The notes: a model not told the origin generated them from the letters alone. 64,000 nucleotides of DNA from Meghimatium bilineatum (GCA_034231615.1 CM067315.1:29366133-29430132); one strand, 5' to 3'. Counted from the first letter of the stretch, positions 45,710-56,339 are shown. Translations and numbers: made by a program.

Positions 45710-46260
45710 CAATGTATCAGAAAGCAAACAGTGACTTACCAACTTTTACCATTACCTGTCCGTACAAAGATCAAGGTGGAAATCAAAAGACAGATGTCTA
45801 CAATTTTTATACCAAGACTGCTACCAATGTCAAACATGGTATTTAAATCTCGCAGCAGAGGAAAATCGTTTCATGTGAGATTGTCTGAGAAAAGCTGCAA
45901 TGGTTACTAATTTAGATAAAAATAAGAAATGAAGACATTAGGAAAATAGTAGATAATAATATGTATTGAATATATCGAAAGACAAGTAAAATGGTTCGGT
46001 CACCTTACAAGAATGAGTCCAAACCAAATATCAGTGCGAGCATATAATAAAAGAATATCCAGATATAATGCAAACAGTTGATTACAAAAAAAAACATGAT
46101 GCATAGAAAACATTAAGATAAACTTGAACAAACATCGACTCACCGCAATCAAGACGACACATATGCCTTTAGAACCACACCTGAGGCTTCCACGCCTACG
46201 CATAGCGGCTAGTGTGGATACTATCAACCATCATTTACCTAGGGATAAATAATAGAAAAT
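45710..46260 (+). mobile_element. LINE fragment: RT C-terminal tail
   Basis: Plus frames give YIERQVKWFGHLTRMSPNQI, then LNKHRLTAIKTTHMPLEPHL, the WFGHLxRM block and the following tail. The frame is interrupted by an A-run at 46083. From 46261 to 46677 no gene is seen; an (ac)n run is at 46630-46648. Confidence 0.75.
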
Positions 46261-46677
46261 AGGTTTGTAGTTTATCATTGTGGTATATAAACATTTATGG
46301 ATAAATATAATCAGAATGTTTGTCTAGTATACTAGAATATGACGCTAGGAGATAATGATGATGATGTTCTGAGAGAAACATTGTTCATGTTCATAGAATG
46401 ATATAAATGGAAGTGACCAAGGGAGTGAAAAGAAAGTGCTTCCTCACTGTAAAGATCAGAAGAACGCACAACCCACAACAGACTGGTATACTTAGCGTAT
46501 ACAGTCTGAGATAGCTTATGAACCGACGGACGAGCTGAAAATTTTGAGAATGTCCCCAGTTCCGGGATGCTGGTAATTAATCAAGAATGATAGAATGAAC
46601 TTATACTACCCGCGCGCGTACACATGTGACATACACACACACACACAGTAGAATCCCTTTAAAAACTATACGCTAAA

Positions 46678-47430
46678 CGTCTTTGTTACCTCTAATATTT
46701 TATGATAGTGTGTTCTGATATAACCTAATTGGACTTTGTTGTCCGCTGGTTGAAAGAGGCACGCTTCTCTAAAAGAGAGGGAAACTCATTAACTACCTAC
46801 CGTAGGCTAATATTGAAAAAAAAGATACAGATTTATCAAACATGCATGCTGAGTACACTATGCTACGGATTTGAAACATGCACTACCTACACAGAATATA
46901 ATGGAGACTTAACATCTTTCATCTAATCATAATCATCATTAAGTGCGGTCTCCGCAACGAAGGTTGGCTGCAACGAAGCTCAAACATCTCTCGTCTTGGT
47001 GGTGCACTCTGCTAGACTGTAACATGTCCATCGTGTGATGTTACTCTCCAACTTGTATCTCTGTCTACCGCTTGCTTGCTTCCCTTTGACTTTACCATCA
47101 AGTAAGGTCAATAAGGTGTCATGTCTTTTAGTGTGTCCAAAGTATTTTATTTGCCTGATCTTTATTTCTCTGAGTAGTTCTTTCTTCATATTAAGTGTTC
47201 TCATCTAATATGTCTCTGCAAAACGTAAAAAATCATATGGCACAACTAAATCATCAACATGAAAGTGTTACGCCGCACTCAGCTACCATCTTCCATGGAA
47301 ACACTTAATAAGAAATAGTGTGCTGGGTCACGTCCACAGAAGGCCACACAGCCATATCCCAAAACAGATAGTACTATTCGGAGAACTGGCTGAAGGCCAG
47401 CGAGCCCACATTAGACTAATGCTGAGGTAA
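46678..47430 (+). mobile_element. LINE fragment interrupted by an antisense LINE
   Basis: Plus frames give REGNSLTTYRRLILKKKIQI, then MLSTLCYGFETCTTYTEYNG. After the insertion, HVHRRPHSHIPKQIVLFGEL and AEGQRAH follow. These are the YGSE-TW and GHVHRM blocks of LINE RT. The first ~110 bp (46678-46790) recurs at 57257-57375. Confidence 0.85.
46928..47200 (-). mobile_element. Nested LINE 3' end with 9-bp target duplication
   Basis: The minus frame reads MKKELLREIKIRQIKYFGHT, then KRHDTLLTLLDGKVKGK and GRQRYKLESNITRW, an RT C-terminal tail. It is bounded by tcatctaat at 46919-46927 and 47201-47209. The 3' edge carries aatgatgattatg, a short ATG-type tail. It is severely 5'-truncated (273 bp). 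Confidence 0.9.
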
Positions 47431-47714
47431 TAGGACACATGTCAATTCTCAATGAAAGACTTCCACATAGAATCCAAAATCTGTAAAAAGACGGCCGAAA
47501 CTCGACGCTGTCTGGAGGCATATCCTGCGCGCGAGAACAACATTGTTCAGAAATAATATGTTTAAAGATATGAAAATTTAAAAAAAAAGAGAAAGACGCA
47601 AACAGAAATCTTCTGTTGATGTGACATGATCGCTTGAGTAGTCCCAATTCCTGAAAAAATGTTCACCGGATTGCTTCTTCTTTTTGCTTAATGGCCGTCT
47701 GCATAGTTTCGTAA

Positions 47715-47885
47715 CATTGTTTAGTTTCACTTCGGTTAGTTTCATAAAATTGTTTAGTTTCACTTCGGTTAGTTTCATAAAATTGTTTATTTTCACTTTG
47801 GTTAGTTTCATAAAATTGTTTATTTTCACTTTGGTTAGTTTCATAAGATGATTTAGTTTCACTTCGGTTAGTTTCATAAAATTAG
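47715..47885. repeat. 33-bp minisatellite, 5 copies
   Basis: The unit gtttagtttcacttcggtta, then gtttcataaaatt, is repeated five times with C/T variants. The period matches other arrays here but the sequence is unrelated. From 47431 to 47714 and 47886 to 48560 I see no gene. Confidence 0.93.
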
Positions 47886-48564
47886 ATATTCAGTATTAAC
47901 ATTCTAGTTTATTTATTGATTCTATTTTTGGTCAAAGTGCTTCCCCTCCAAACTACAAATTGTAGAGAAATGGGTACCACACCCATTGAAGTATTATTAT
48001 ATAACTGTTCTTATTTTTTCTTCTTTACCACTATACTTACTCTGACTTAATACATTTGAAATATTCAGTAAACATAATTAAATAAAATGTTATATTATTT
48101 GATAGTACCAGACAACTTGTCTGCTCATTCGTTTTCCTTTTCAAGGTCGTGTCCAGGGACAAAGACAAAAACTCAGGATTGCCTCGGAGGTTTCGATGTA
48201 CATGTATCTATTTAGCATTTATCTCCATGAGATACGAACATTCGCTAATTTTTTCCCCCGAGGATTTATCATATATCTATTGTTTTTGCTTTTGCATTGG
48301 GGCATCGCAGGATTGAATGACCATTGGTTTCAGGCTAGGGCACATTTAATCACTTGGTATGAAGTAATATTCCGACGTCTGAAAACGTTGGTAACTCCTT
48401 CAATCCACCTTCTTCTTGGTCTTCCTCTGACTCATGTTGTTTTCTTTGCCGTGTCGCGTACTCTTGCTGCTGGCAAATAAGGATTAATTTTCATTACGTG
48501 GCTGAATCATTTCAGGCGTTGAAAATTTACCATGAGTATGTGATTATGAAATATAAGGGATTGT

Positions 48565-48660
48565 GAATATGCTTGACACAGTGGTTAAGCCATTAGCTTT
48601 GGGTTCAGAAGATTATGGACTCGATTCCAGACCGTGAAGTCTTTAAACTGCAGAGTTACG
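48565..48660 (+). mobile_element. tRNA-like SINE head
   Basis: cagtggttaagccattagct and gactcgattccagacc are spaced like box A and box B. There is no complete cloverleaf, so it is read as a tRNA-derived SINE remnant. Confidence 0.5.
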
Positions 48661-48664
48661 CGCT

Positions 48665-49100
48665 ATGAGTTGTTCTTCTCTACATTCAAGAATCTTTTGG
48701 TCTTGCTAGATTTCAGGTTAGTCGCCAAGACGACGCTCCCAGTCTCTCATGGTCAGAGCGGCTGCCTCAAAGTTTTTGCCTCAATTCGGTCCATTGAGGC
48801 CATGATTTGCCTCACATGTTTTTATATTCTGGACAGTCTTGGAATATGTGTTCATGGGTCTGTATGCCTGTTCCGCGTGGACATTCATTTGTGTGGGCCA
48901 CCCTGATCCGCTACAGGTGACTCTGTAGTCTGCAGTGGTCAGTTATAAGTCGAAAAATGATGGTCTGTTGTTGGTGTATGGGGTTTGGTTTCGAGTCAAT
49001 ATCCATTTCTTTCTTCCACTGTGATGCACTGAGTTGTATTCTGCAGGCTTGAGTTGCTTCTCTTGTTTGTTTGCTAAACATGGGTTTAAATCCTCTTGCC
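48665..49100 (-). mobile_element. LINE 3' region, second copy of the RNase H LINE
   Basis: The plus text ggtcagagcggctgcctcaa, then gtgtgggccaccctgat and ggtcagttataagtcgaaa, aligns with 13250-13800 without the SINE. The minus frame gives FRLITDHCRLQSHLYRIRVA, then HTNECPRGTGIQT, the tail after RNase H. Confidence 0.88.
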
Positions 49101-49159
49101 AATATAAGTTAAATCCTCTGGCCAATATAAGACCCTTTTTGTAATTAAGACCGGAGCCT

Positions 49160-49285
49160 ATGCTGATTGTATCACACCGTATTGGCTTTTTATCTTATTG
49201 TTACACTAATGTGTGTGACAGATTTGACTTAAAGTGCTTGCAATTATTGCTAAAGGAATTCCATTTTGTCAGTCGTCTTCTTGTG
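49160..49285. repeat. Single unit related to the 27.5 kb tandem repeat
   Basis: caccgtattggctttttatc, then tgttacactaatgtgtg and tgcttgcaattattgc, matches the 27523-27850 units. It is followed by a degenerate ~20-bp repeat (gagtagaagtctggagaa) at 49345-49435. Confidence 0.6.
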
Positions 49286-49659
49286 ATAGTTTTTTTTCTC
49301 TTCTGTTCAATTACTGTTGACGTGTCTGGAGTAGTGGAGTAGAAGTATGGAGAGAGTAGATATCTGAAAGAGTGTAGAAGTTTGGAGGAGAGTAGAAGTC
49401 TGGAGAAGAGTAGAAGTCCTGAGAAGACTTGTGAGGGGTGGAAGGGCTGGTAGTTCTAAGAAAGAATAAATGGAGTGGTGTTATTGTCTAGTGTGTTACT
49501 GCTCTGTCGAGAGGGTCAGACTGCAGATGGGGAAACTCGAGTACAGTGAAGTCAATCCCCTGCGCCTTTTGGAGTTCTTTTTAAATATCTGATTACAAGT
49601 ACTATGATTGGAAGACGTTTGGGGAGAATATGTCTCATGAGATAATTGCACAGTGCATT

Positions 49660-49673
49660 CTCTATTTCTCTCT

Positions 49674-49709
<36 letters not shown>

Positions 49710-49720
49710 ATTTCTCTACC
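49660..49720. repeat. (CT)n microsatellite
   Basis: About 45 bp of ct repeats, with a second shorter run at 49974-49992. The 49721-50085 interval is otherwise featureless. Confidence 0.9.
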
Positions 49721-50089
49721 ACGCCCATAAATTAATTTTGCCGTTTCTGTCTCTGTAACCGTAGATGCTGCTGTCTACGGTGATTTGTCTACGGTGATTT
49801 CCGGCGCATGTCGGTAGGATGCGTTTTGTGCGGGATGCAAAATGTCGTTCATTTTAACTGATCGATAACCGACGGGCGATCTTCCACTTAGAAGGAAGGG
49901 GGTGAGAAGAGAATATTAAAGAAAGAAAACTTTTATTACAAAAGAAATGTTTAAAATTATGTATTATATCATATCTCTCTCTCTCTCTCTGTGCGCGCGT
50001 ATGTGTGTCTCGTTCCTAAATTCTTCGTGGTAATAGTTAGGTAGATATTTATAACAATATTCTTCATATTCGTTCACTCATATAACAGT

Positions 50090-50300
50090 TGCCCCCTGTG
50101 TTAATCGGGGCCTTGACTGCTAGTTTAGGATGTAAAGAATAGGACCACTGTTTCCAGGCATATCGTTGGAGACGAGTAAGGGAAGTTGGAGGATGGACTG
50201 ACAACCTGTTAAATGTGAAAAAGATATTGTCATTGCATGTCTTCTTCAATTTCTTACTTTTGTCTTCTGTCAAATGATCCATATGGATAGCAATGATATC
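50090..50300. repeat. Dispersed repeat shared with 27.2 kb
   Basis: It contains gtaaagaataggaccactg, gacgagtaagggaagttg and acctgttaaatgtgaaaaag, in the same order as 27200-27420. Confidence 0.6.
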
Positions 50301-50311
50301 AATCAATAACC

Positions 50312-50490
50312 CCATAACCCTTCAGGGTCGTAGTGGTACCACATTGGATGCTTCAGCACACAGAGTCCTCCAGCAATTCATATCCTCAGGAATGCGGATG
50401 AGTGACGAAAAATCTAGTCATGTTCATGCCTTGATGTTGTCTGTCCATGCCTCTTCCATGATGAGTCCAGCAGAGAAATGCAGGTCATTA
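50312..50490 (-). mobile_element. LINE/SINE 3'-end repeat
   Basis: acccttcagggtcgtagtgg, then ccacattggatgcttcagca, matches the complement of the 33.3 kb segment and resembles 21.92 kb. Confidence 0.55.
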
Positions 50491-50589
50491 AACTTTGTCC
50501 ATTTGTAGCAGACGTATGTACGAACCTGACATTGGGTAACTTCACGCGTACGATGTGTGATTTCCAATAATTGAAGAAGACTGTTTCAA

Positions 50590-51085
50590 CATATTTCGAA
50601 AATGGACAGTAATTTTAACGATCTGCGTGCATTGATCTGTTTGTGCCTAGAAAAAAATGGTTCAAATATTTTCAACGTGCTGCTATCAGCTATTGGAGAA
50701 TCCTGTCTAAATAGATATATAACACTTGAGTGGTGTTCCCATTTCAAAAGTGGACGCAGATCTTTCGAAGATGACCCTGCCAAGACAACAGCTCCAAGTA
50801 CAAAGTCAAGGCCATGTTGATTGCATTATTCGATATCGATGAGTTAGTTCTTCATGAATATAGCCCTAGAGGACAAAGTGTCAATGCAGAATTATATAAA
50901 ACAGTCCAGTAATGTCTCGGTGTGTGCAGACATCTCTGAGAAGTGGCCCGCAGGCAATTGGATTGAACATTAGAAAATGCCCCTTCACACAGGTCTGTAA
51001 TCACAAACGCACTTTTAACGAAGAAACATAACGTTCATTTACTCACACAACCTGCATATTCCATCCGATCGTGCTCACTGTGACG
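50590..51085 (+). pseudogene. mariner-type transposase, decayed and internally deleted
   Basis: The first frame (50602-50817) reads NFNDLRALICLCLEKNGSN, then AIGESCLNRYITLEWCSHFK and GRRSFEDDPAKT, the paired helix-turn-helix region of mariner transposases (usually W-x-x-RFK-GR-S-EDDPRSGRPST). After a frameshift the text reads MLIALFDIDELVLHEYSPRG, then QSVNAELYKTVQ and, near 50965, ENAPSHRSVI. In mariners these are the D-x-x-G-x-x-H-x-E and HDNAPAH blocks. The segment between HTH and catalytic core is missing and several stops are present. The HDN equivalent is eroded. Confidence 0.82.
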
Positions 51086-51410
51086 TTTCTTGTTTCCGCT
51101 TGTTTCTGTTTACTTAAGAGAACATTTAAATGTCGCTGATTTGATGACTTGAGAAGATTCAAGACAACACAATAATAATATTGCTGGCTATTCAGAGGGT
51201 TAGTATCTAGCAGGGATACTTCCTTCAGTGCAAGAGCGCTGGAATAAGTGTATACATTTGCAAGGAGACTGCTATTTAAGGAGGTAGAACTAACTATTCT
51301 GTACGTATAACGGTTGTGGGGAGGGGGGGGGGACTCAATCCTGAAAATTGAACAGCCCTCGTACACCAAGGAACGTAACTGAAAGCGCTTGTGAAACGTG
51401 CATTGCAGGA

Positions 51411-52072
51411 GATGATGTCAACAGTTTCAGACTTGTGTTGTTGAATCTCTCTGGTGTGTGTTGAGATGATGTCAATAGTTTCAGACTTGTGTTGTTGCAT
51501 CTCTCTGGTGTGTGTTGAGATAATGTCAACAGTTTCAGACTTGTGTTGTTGCATCTCTCTGGTGTGTGTTGAGATAATGTCAACAGTTTCAGACTTGTGT
51601 TGTTGCATCTCTCTGGTGTGTGTTGAGATAATGTCAACAGTTTCAGACTTGTGTTGTTGCATCTCTCTGGTGTGTGTTGAGATGATGTCAACAGTTTCAG
51701 ACTTGTGTTGTTGCATCTCTCTGTTGTGTGTTGAGATGATGTCAACAGTTTCAGACTTGTGTTGTTGCATCTCTCTGGTGTGTGTTGAGATGATGTCAAC
51801 AGTTTCAGACTTGTGTTGTTGCATCTCTCTGGTGTGTGTTGAGATAATGTCAACAGTTTCAGACTTGTGTTGTTGCACCTCTCTGGTGTGTGTTGAGATA
51901 ATGTCAACAGTTTCAGACTTGTGTTGTTGCATCTCTCTGGTGTGTGTTGAGATGATGTCAACAGTTTCAGTCGTATGTTGTTGCATCTCTCTGGTGTGTG
52001 TTGAGATGATGTCAACAGTTTCAGACTTGTGTTGTTGCATCTCTCTGGTGTGGTGAGATATTACTGAAATGT
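51411..52072. repeat. 54-bp minisatellite, 12 copies, from a LINE tail
   Basis: The unit gagatgatgtcaacagtttc, then agacttgtgttgttgcatct and ctctggtgtgtgtt, repeats about 12 times. On the minus strand it reads HTREMQQHKSETVDIIST and continues directly from the zinc-finger tail of the LINE at 52021-52620. Frames of 200 to 275 codons on both strands are by-products of the 54-bp period. Confidence 0.95.
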
Positions 52073-52620
52073 TTAATCCTGGCATAGAATACCCAGCCAC
52101 ATTCGGGACAAATATAACCACAATTGGTGTGATTGTTGTTCCGTATTTTCACTTTTTCTCTATGCCTCCGAAATTGGACGAATCCCATCGATACAAGCAC
52201 CTCTACTGGTAGTGCTCCTCCACACTGGGCGATTCTGAGTGACAGACTCCTAGGATGTGGTGTCAATGTTGGATTATTTAGAGCCACTTTGAGGGAGTCT
52301 TTGAAGCGTTTCTTCTGTCCATCAGTCAGTTGTTTTCCTTAAGGAACTCATCATACATCAGTTGTTGCGGGATGCGTTTGTCAGGCATGCTAACATGTTC
52401 AACCACCTCAGTTTGGCCTTTTTCGGCATTGTATGAATGCTTGGAATATTGGCTCTAGTGAGGAATTCAGTATCAGACACTTTATCTTGCCACTTTATCC
52501 TAAGACGTTTGTGGATTCCGTACGTGCAGAAATGATTTAATACTCTGGCGTATCTGCTGTGCGTTGTCCAGGTCTCACAAGCATATTGCAAGGTAGTGAG
52601 AACGTTAGCACGATATACCT
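52021..52620 (-). mobile_element. LINE fragment: RT C-terminus and zinc finger
   Basis: The minus strand gives MQYACETWTTHSRYARVLNH, then KRLRIKWQDKVSDTEFLTRA and LRWLNMLA. Next comes ESLRLSLRIAQCGG-like text and CGYICPECGWVFYARI, a C2-type finger. In related LINEs this finger ends in H-x-x-x-H; here that end has turned into the 54-bp array. The copy is frame-broken. Confidence 0.85.
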
Positions 52621-52984
52621 TTTAGTTTTGTGATCCCAGCGCATTGTCCTTTTGTGGCAGACTCTTAAGTGACGGGACATGCTAGACATGCTATCACTGT
52701 TGATGAGACAACAAATCTAACTGAAGAATGATAAGAGAGTTGGCCCAGATGTGTGTGATGTGCTTCTTGCAGGATGTGGTAAACCTGGGATACTGGTGTA
52801 CCGGAATACCAACCTAGAGACTAAAAAATCATACATAAAGACCCTTCCCCTTACACAACCATTCTTTTGATAGAACTTTATATGCGCCTGGATGTCGCCT
52901 CAGTTGTACAACTGAGATGAACCTGTTTCATATGTCAGAGAGGTTATGAGCTGTCAAGAACTACCTGCTCACAGCAAAAGGGAT

Positions 52985-53285
52985 TGTTTCATCATTATAA
53001 TCGTCTGTCTCTTCTCCCATTGATGTTTCTTCTGGTTACTAAATGTTCAAGTTTTTCTCTTATCATCTCATGTCGTAAGAATCTTGATATTCTGCTTCTA
53101 ATTTCTGCTATAATTTTTTTTTTTAATTTGGCATCTCTGGGGCTCTTACATTAGGTAGTTTTCTTTGGTGTCCATGAAATTTTCATTATTCTTCTAAAAA
53201 ATCACATCTCAGTAGACTGCAGCCCACTGTTTTGTTTTTGTTACCATCCATGTATCAGTTCATACGTAACTAATAACAATAGCTT
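52985..53285 (-). mobile_element. LINE fragment: RT C-terminal region
   Basis: The minus strand gives KISWTPKKTT, then IIAEIRSRISRFLRHEMIRE and KLEHLVTRRNINGRRDR. The same order is seen at 36.1-36.3 kb (KISWTAKK, then LRL and EHLVTTGKINGK). The copy is strongly decayed. From 52621 to 52984 I see nothing certain. Confidence 0.7.
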
Positions 53286-53308
53286 CTCTTCTTCTTCTTC
53301 CTTCGTTC

Positions 53309-53543
53309 GCTAATAATGTCTATATCTGCAGTGTTATTTCTTGTATAAATTGTTGGCTAATAATGTCTATATCTGCAGTGTTATTTCTTGTATAAATTGT
53401 TGGCTAATAATGTCTATATCTGCAGTGTTGTTTCTTGTATAAATTGTTGGCTAATAATGTCTATATCTGCAGTGTTGTTTCTTGTATAAATTGTTGGCTA
53501 ATAATGTCTATATCTGCAGTGTTGTTTCTTGTATAAATTGGAC
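53309..53543. repeat. 47-bp minisatellite, 5 copies, next to exon 3
   Basis: Units beginning gctaataatgtctatatctg start at 53309, 53356, 53403, 53450 and 53497. The last is truncated after aaattg. The array ends 85 bp before the exon 3 acceptor. Its final part supplies the ATG of a longer open frame (53482), which is intronic. Confidence 0.96.
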
Positions 53544-53627
53544 AGTGTTTTCCATTTCTTGTTTTGATATAACAATAACAACATTGAAACAATTTATATT
53601 ATTTTCTTTCTTTTTACTCTTATGTAG

Positions 53628-55386
53628 GTACGGCAACGGAGTACAGAAAAAGAAACCTCTTCGATCAATATCAGAGTATGATCTGTCCAAGGTTCATCTT
53701 ACAGGAACAGATGAAGACAGTGATGAAAACAATAATGACATCAGTAGTGAGTCAATCAACCTTCCTAAAGATATCATAAATGACAGTCAAGTGTTGAACA
53801 ATCAGAATAATGTAAAAGTAAATTGTGGATATAATTCAGAAGAAGACAGAAAGAAATCACCAGCTATCAAGTCCACATTACAGCAAGAGAATGTCATAAA
53901 TTGTAATCAAACTCAAGTTTCCTCTGCCGATATCATTCTGAAGCATAGTTTGAAACCCCAGCTAAGACTAACAGTTATTCGATCTACAACTGATGTTACA
54001 CATACAGATGAACAGATACAAGAAGATGGTGATAGTAAGTCTCAAACTGTCAAGAATGAGGTTGATGGTCTAGTAGTAAAGAAACCAGTTCCGTTGCCCA
54101 GAAAGCCTAAAGAAAAACCAGTTCCACAACCAAGAAAACTTTCAGTCAGACCCACGACATCTGAGACTGCAAAAGATCCAAACCTTTATCCATCAGATAC
54201 TGCTTCTACTTGTATACTAGATAATCTATCCAATAATTTCCACATCCAAGAAACTCCAAAACTCAAATCAGAAGATGTAACTACAAGAAGAAAACAGTCA
54301 CTGGTTGATTCCTTGAAACAATCTTTAACACCTCTCAATACCAGGTCTCCTCCACAGACAGACTCAACAAAATATCAGCATTCACCAAAAGAAGTAAAAA
54401 ATTCAGATAATAATAAAACAGAAGGAGAAAGTAATCACATTTACACTGCAACAGCTATTTTTATTTCTAAACCAGAGAGTGCAAACCAGATTGTTCATAC
54501 CAGAAAAATATCAAACTCCGAAAATGTTAAAAACATTTGTTTAACTCCAGGTGGAAACAATGTTTTTGAGGCATCTTGTGTGATTAATAATGGTTTAGAA
54601 AATATTAGAGAGAAAAAAAGAGGTTCTGATGTCAGATCTGATAAGAGCGAGAGAAATATAGATTCCTTAATTACAAACCCAAAAACTGGCATTATTGCTC
54701 CTGTACTTATTACCAGATTGGAAACTGTGGACAAAAGTAGTTCATTACCTACATCCAAATTGGAAATGTCCATAGAGAGTGTTGATCAAGCAGTTTATGA
54801 ATCAGAGATAAGCGCCCTTCCCACTGTGTCTGTAGAATCCACCATCATGCAGGAAGTGGATCAGGAAGTAAGAGAAATTACCAGATCTAATTCATCTCTC
54901 AGTGGGAAATTTGAGCAGCAGAGTTCATCACCCCTTTCTGCATCACCAACGCCTCACTGTTCATCTGTGCCGAGGTCTTATTCCGACATTAGTTGTCGCC
55001 TGGAAGGTCAGCATTCTCGTGACAGTTCCATTGTGTCAAATCATAGCAGACTGTCTCGTGCCAGTATTGGAACTGACCTAGAGAATTTTTTTAACCAAAT
55101 GGGATTAGAGAGAGGGGTTTTGGAACCAGTAACCAGGCTTAAAGAACTGCAGACCAGTGAAATATTTGACAGCATGAGCTCTCTTGACTCCCATGACGCA
55201 GCCAGCATATGCAGCACATATTCCCCCAGTGAACAAGAATGGAGCGATTCCCAGTCCACAGACCGCAGCCAGCATCAAACATCAATTATAGAAAGAAATG
55301 CTAGAATTATCAAGTGGCTTTGTAATGTCAGAAAAGCAAAGAACCAATCCCAAAAGTCTGACAGTGCGACAGCTAGTAATGCTTAA
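53628..55386 (+). CDS. FAM110: FAM110-family protein, coding exon 3 (C-terminal 585 residues)
   Basis: The acceptor is tcttatgtag at 53618-53627. The first G completes Arg67, followed by YGNGVQKKKPLRSISEYDL. Residues 68-500 are Ser/Thr/Asn-rich and probably disordered, with two adjacent PVPLPRK and PVPQPRK motifs at about 219-236. The FAM110 C-terminal domain starts at PRSYSDIS (about 515), then DLENFFNQMGLE (550) and SIIERNARIIKWL (619-631), matching vertebrate RSKSDLS, DLERFFNFCGLD and VERNARIIKWLY. The stop is TAA at 55384. At 652 residues the protein is about twice the length of vertebrate FAM110A-D, mostly through the linker. The upstream ATG at 53482 is in the intron. No tyrosine follows KWL; it has Cys. 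Confidence 0.93.
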
Positions 55387-55740
55387 ATTTGTATATTAGT
55401 TTCTGAGATCAATAGTTAACAACTTCTATGGCAACACAAATTTCATTGTGTGTATTAAGCATTTTCAATGCACAAATAATATCATCTTCATACACTTAGC
55501 ATATCATTTCAAAATGTTATTTTACGGATGCAATAATTTTGTAACGGAGAACTGCAGAATATTACAATTTTAGCAGGCAAGTGACCTTTATTCAGATTAA
55601 AATATTTGTTAATCAAAATTAAAACATGCAAGATTTAACAAATAAACTTGTCATCCATCTAATATCAATTTATAAAGATTCTAAAAATATTCTGAGATAC
55701 AATAAGGCATCAACATTCGCTGTAAATTTGATGAAGGTGT
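55387..55740 (+). other. Probable 3' UTR of the FAM110-like gene
   Basis: AT-rich sequence directly after the stop with no other open frame or repeat. It contains an AATAAA signal at 55641. Confidence 0.6.
55641..55646 (+). promoter_or_regulatory. Candidate poly(A) signal AATAAA
   Basis: The first canonical AATAAA after the stop, in caaataaacttg, about 255 bases into the 3' UTR. If used, the 45-bp array lies outside the mRNA. Confidence 0.5.
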
Positions 55741-55985
55741 ATCAATGGTGTATTAATGTTTATAGAATAACAATGAGGCTGTGGAATTAATGTAGGCCTA
55801 TTAAAGTTTATAGAAGGGCACTGAGGCTGCAGTATAAATGTAGTATTCAAGTTTATAGAAGGGCACTGAGGCTGCGGTATAAATGTAGTATTCAAGTTTA
55901 TAGAAGGGCACTGAGGCTGTGGTATTAATGATGTATTGAAGATTATAGAGGGGCACTGATGTTGTGCTTTTAAAGAGTGTATTTA
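55740..55985. repeat. ~45-bp minisatellite downstream of the gene
   Basis: Four to five units contain gtttatagaagggcactgag, then gctgcggtataaatgtag. The middle two are nearly identical and the outer ones diverged. Confidence 0.9.
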
Positions 55986-56029
55986 AGTTCATAGAGGAAA
56001 CTGTAGTATTATTCTTTTCTTAATTTTTT

Positions 56030-56262
56030 TTTTACATTATACTCCTGCTAGTTAGCAGAATGTAGACCAGATTTGAATTGTGTTGTGTTATGATTTACAA
56101 CATGGCTTTGGCTTTGACTTAATGATATGAATTTTAACCCAATGCATTCAACTTCAGTAGGCCTATGGCTATCTAAGGCACATAAGCCATCTATGGGATG
56201 GGGTAACCAACTCAATGCCAAATTTCTTATTCACTACTAACAACTTGCATGGTCAGTCTATG
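56030..56262 (-). mobile_element. SINE family A, old copy
   Basis: It contains actcctgctagttagcagaa, then tgttatgatttacaacatgg and ctatgggatggggtaacc, in minus orientation. It is strongly diverged. Confidence 0.75.
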
Positions 56263-56339
56263 TACCCCTTTCAGGTGCAACAGCAGCACAGATGGTCGCA
56301 ACTATGTGTGGCCATCTTGGCAGAATAAAGAAAATTAAG

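Noticed and set aside
51294..52121. Frames of 275, 226 and 200 codons on both strands
   Set aside because: All arise from one 54-bp array; three overlapping repetitive frames cannot all be genes.
53482..53627. Start of the FAM110-like protein at the ATG at 53482
   Set aside because: This ATG lies in the 47-bp array and the peptide before residue 68 is repeat and polypyrimidine translation. A clean acceptor and upstream exons explain the true start.
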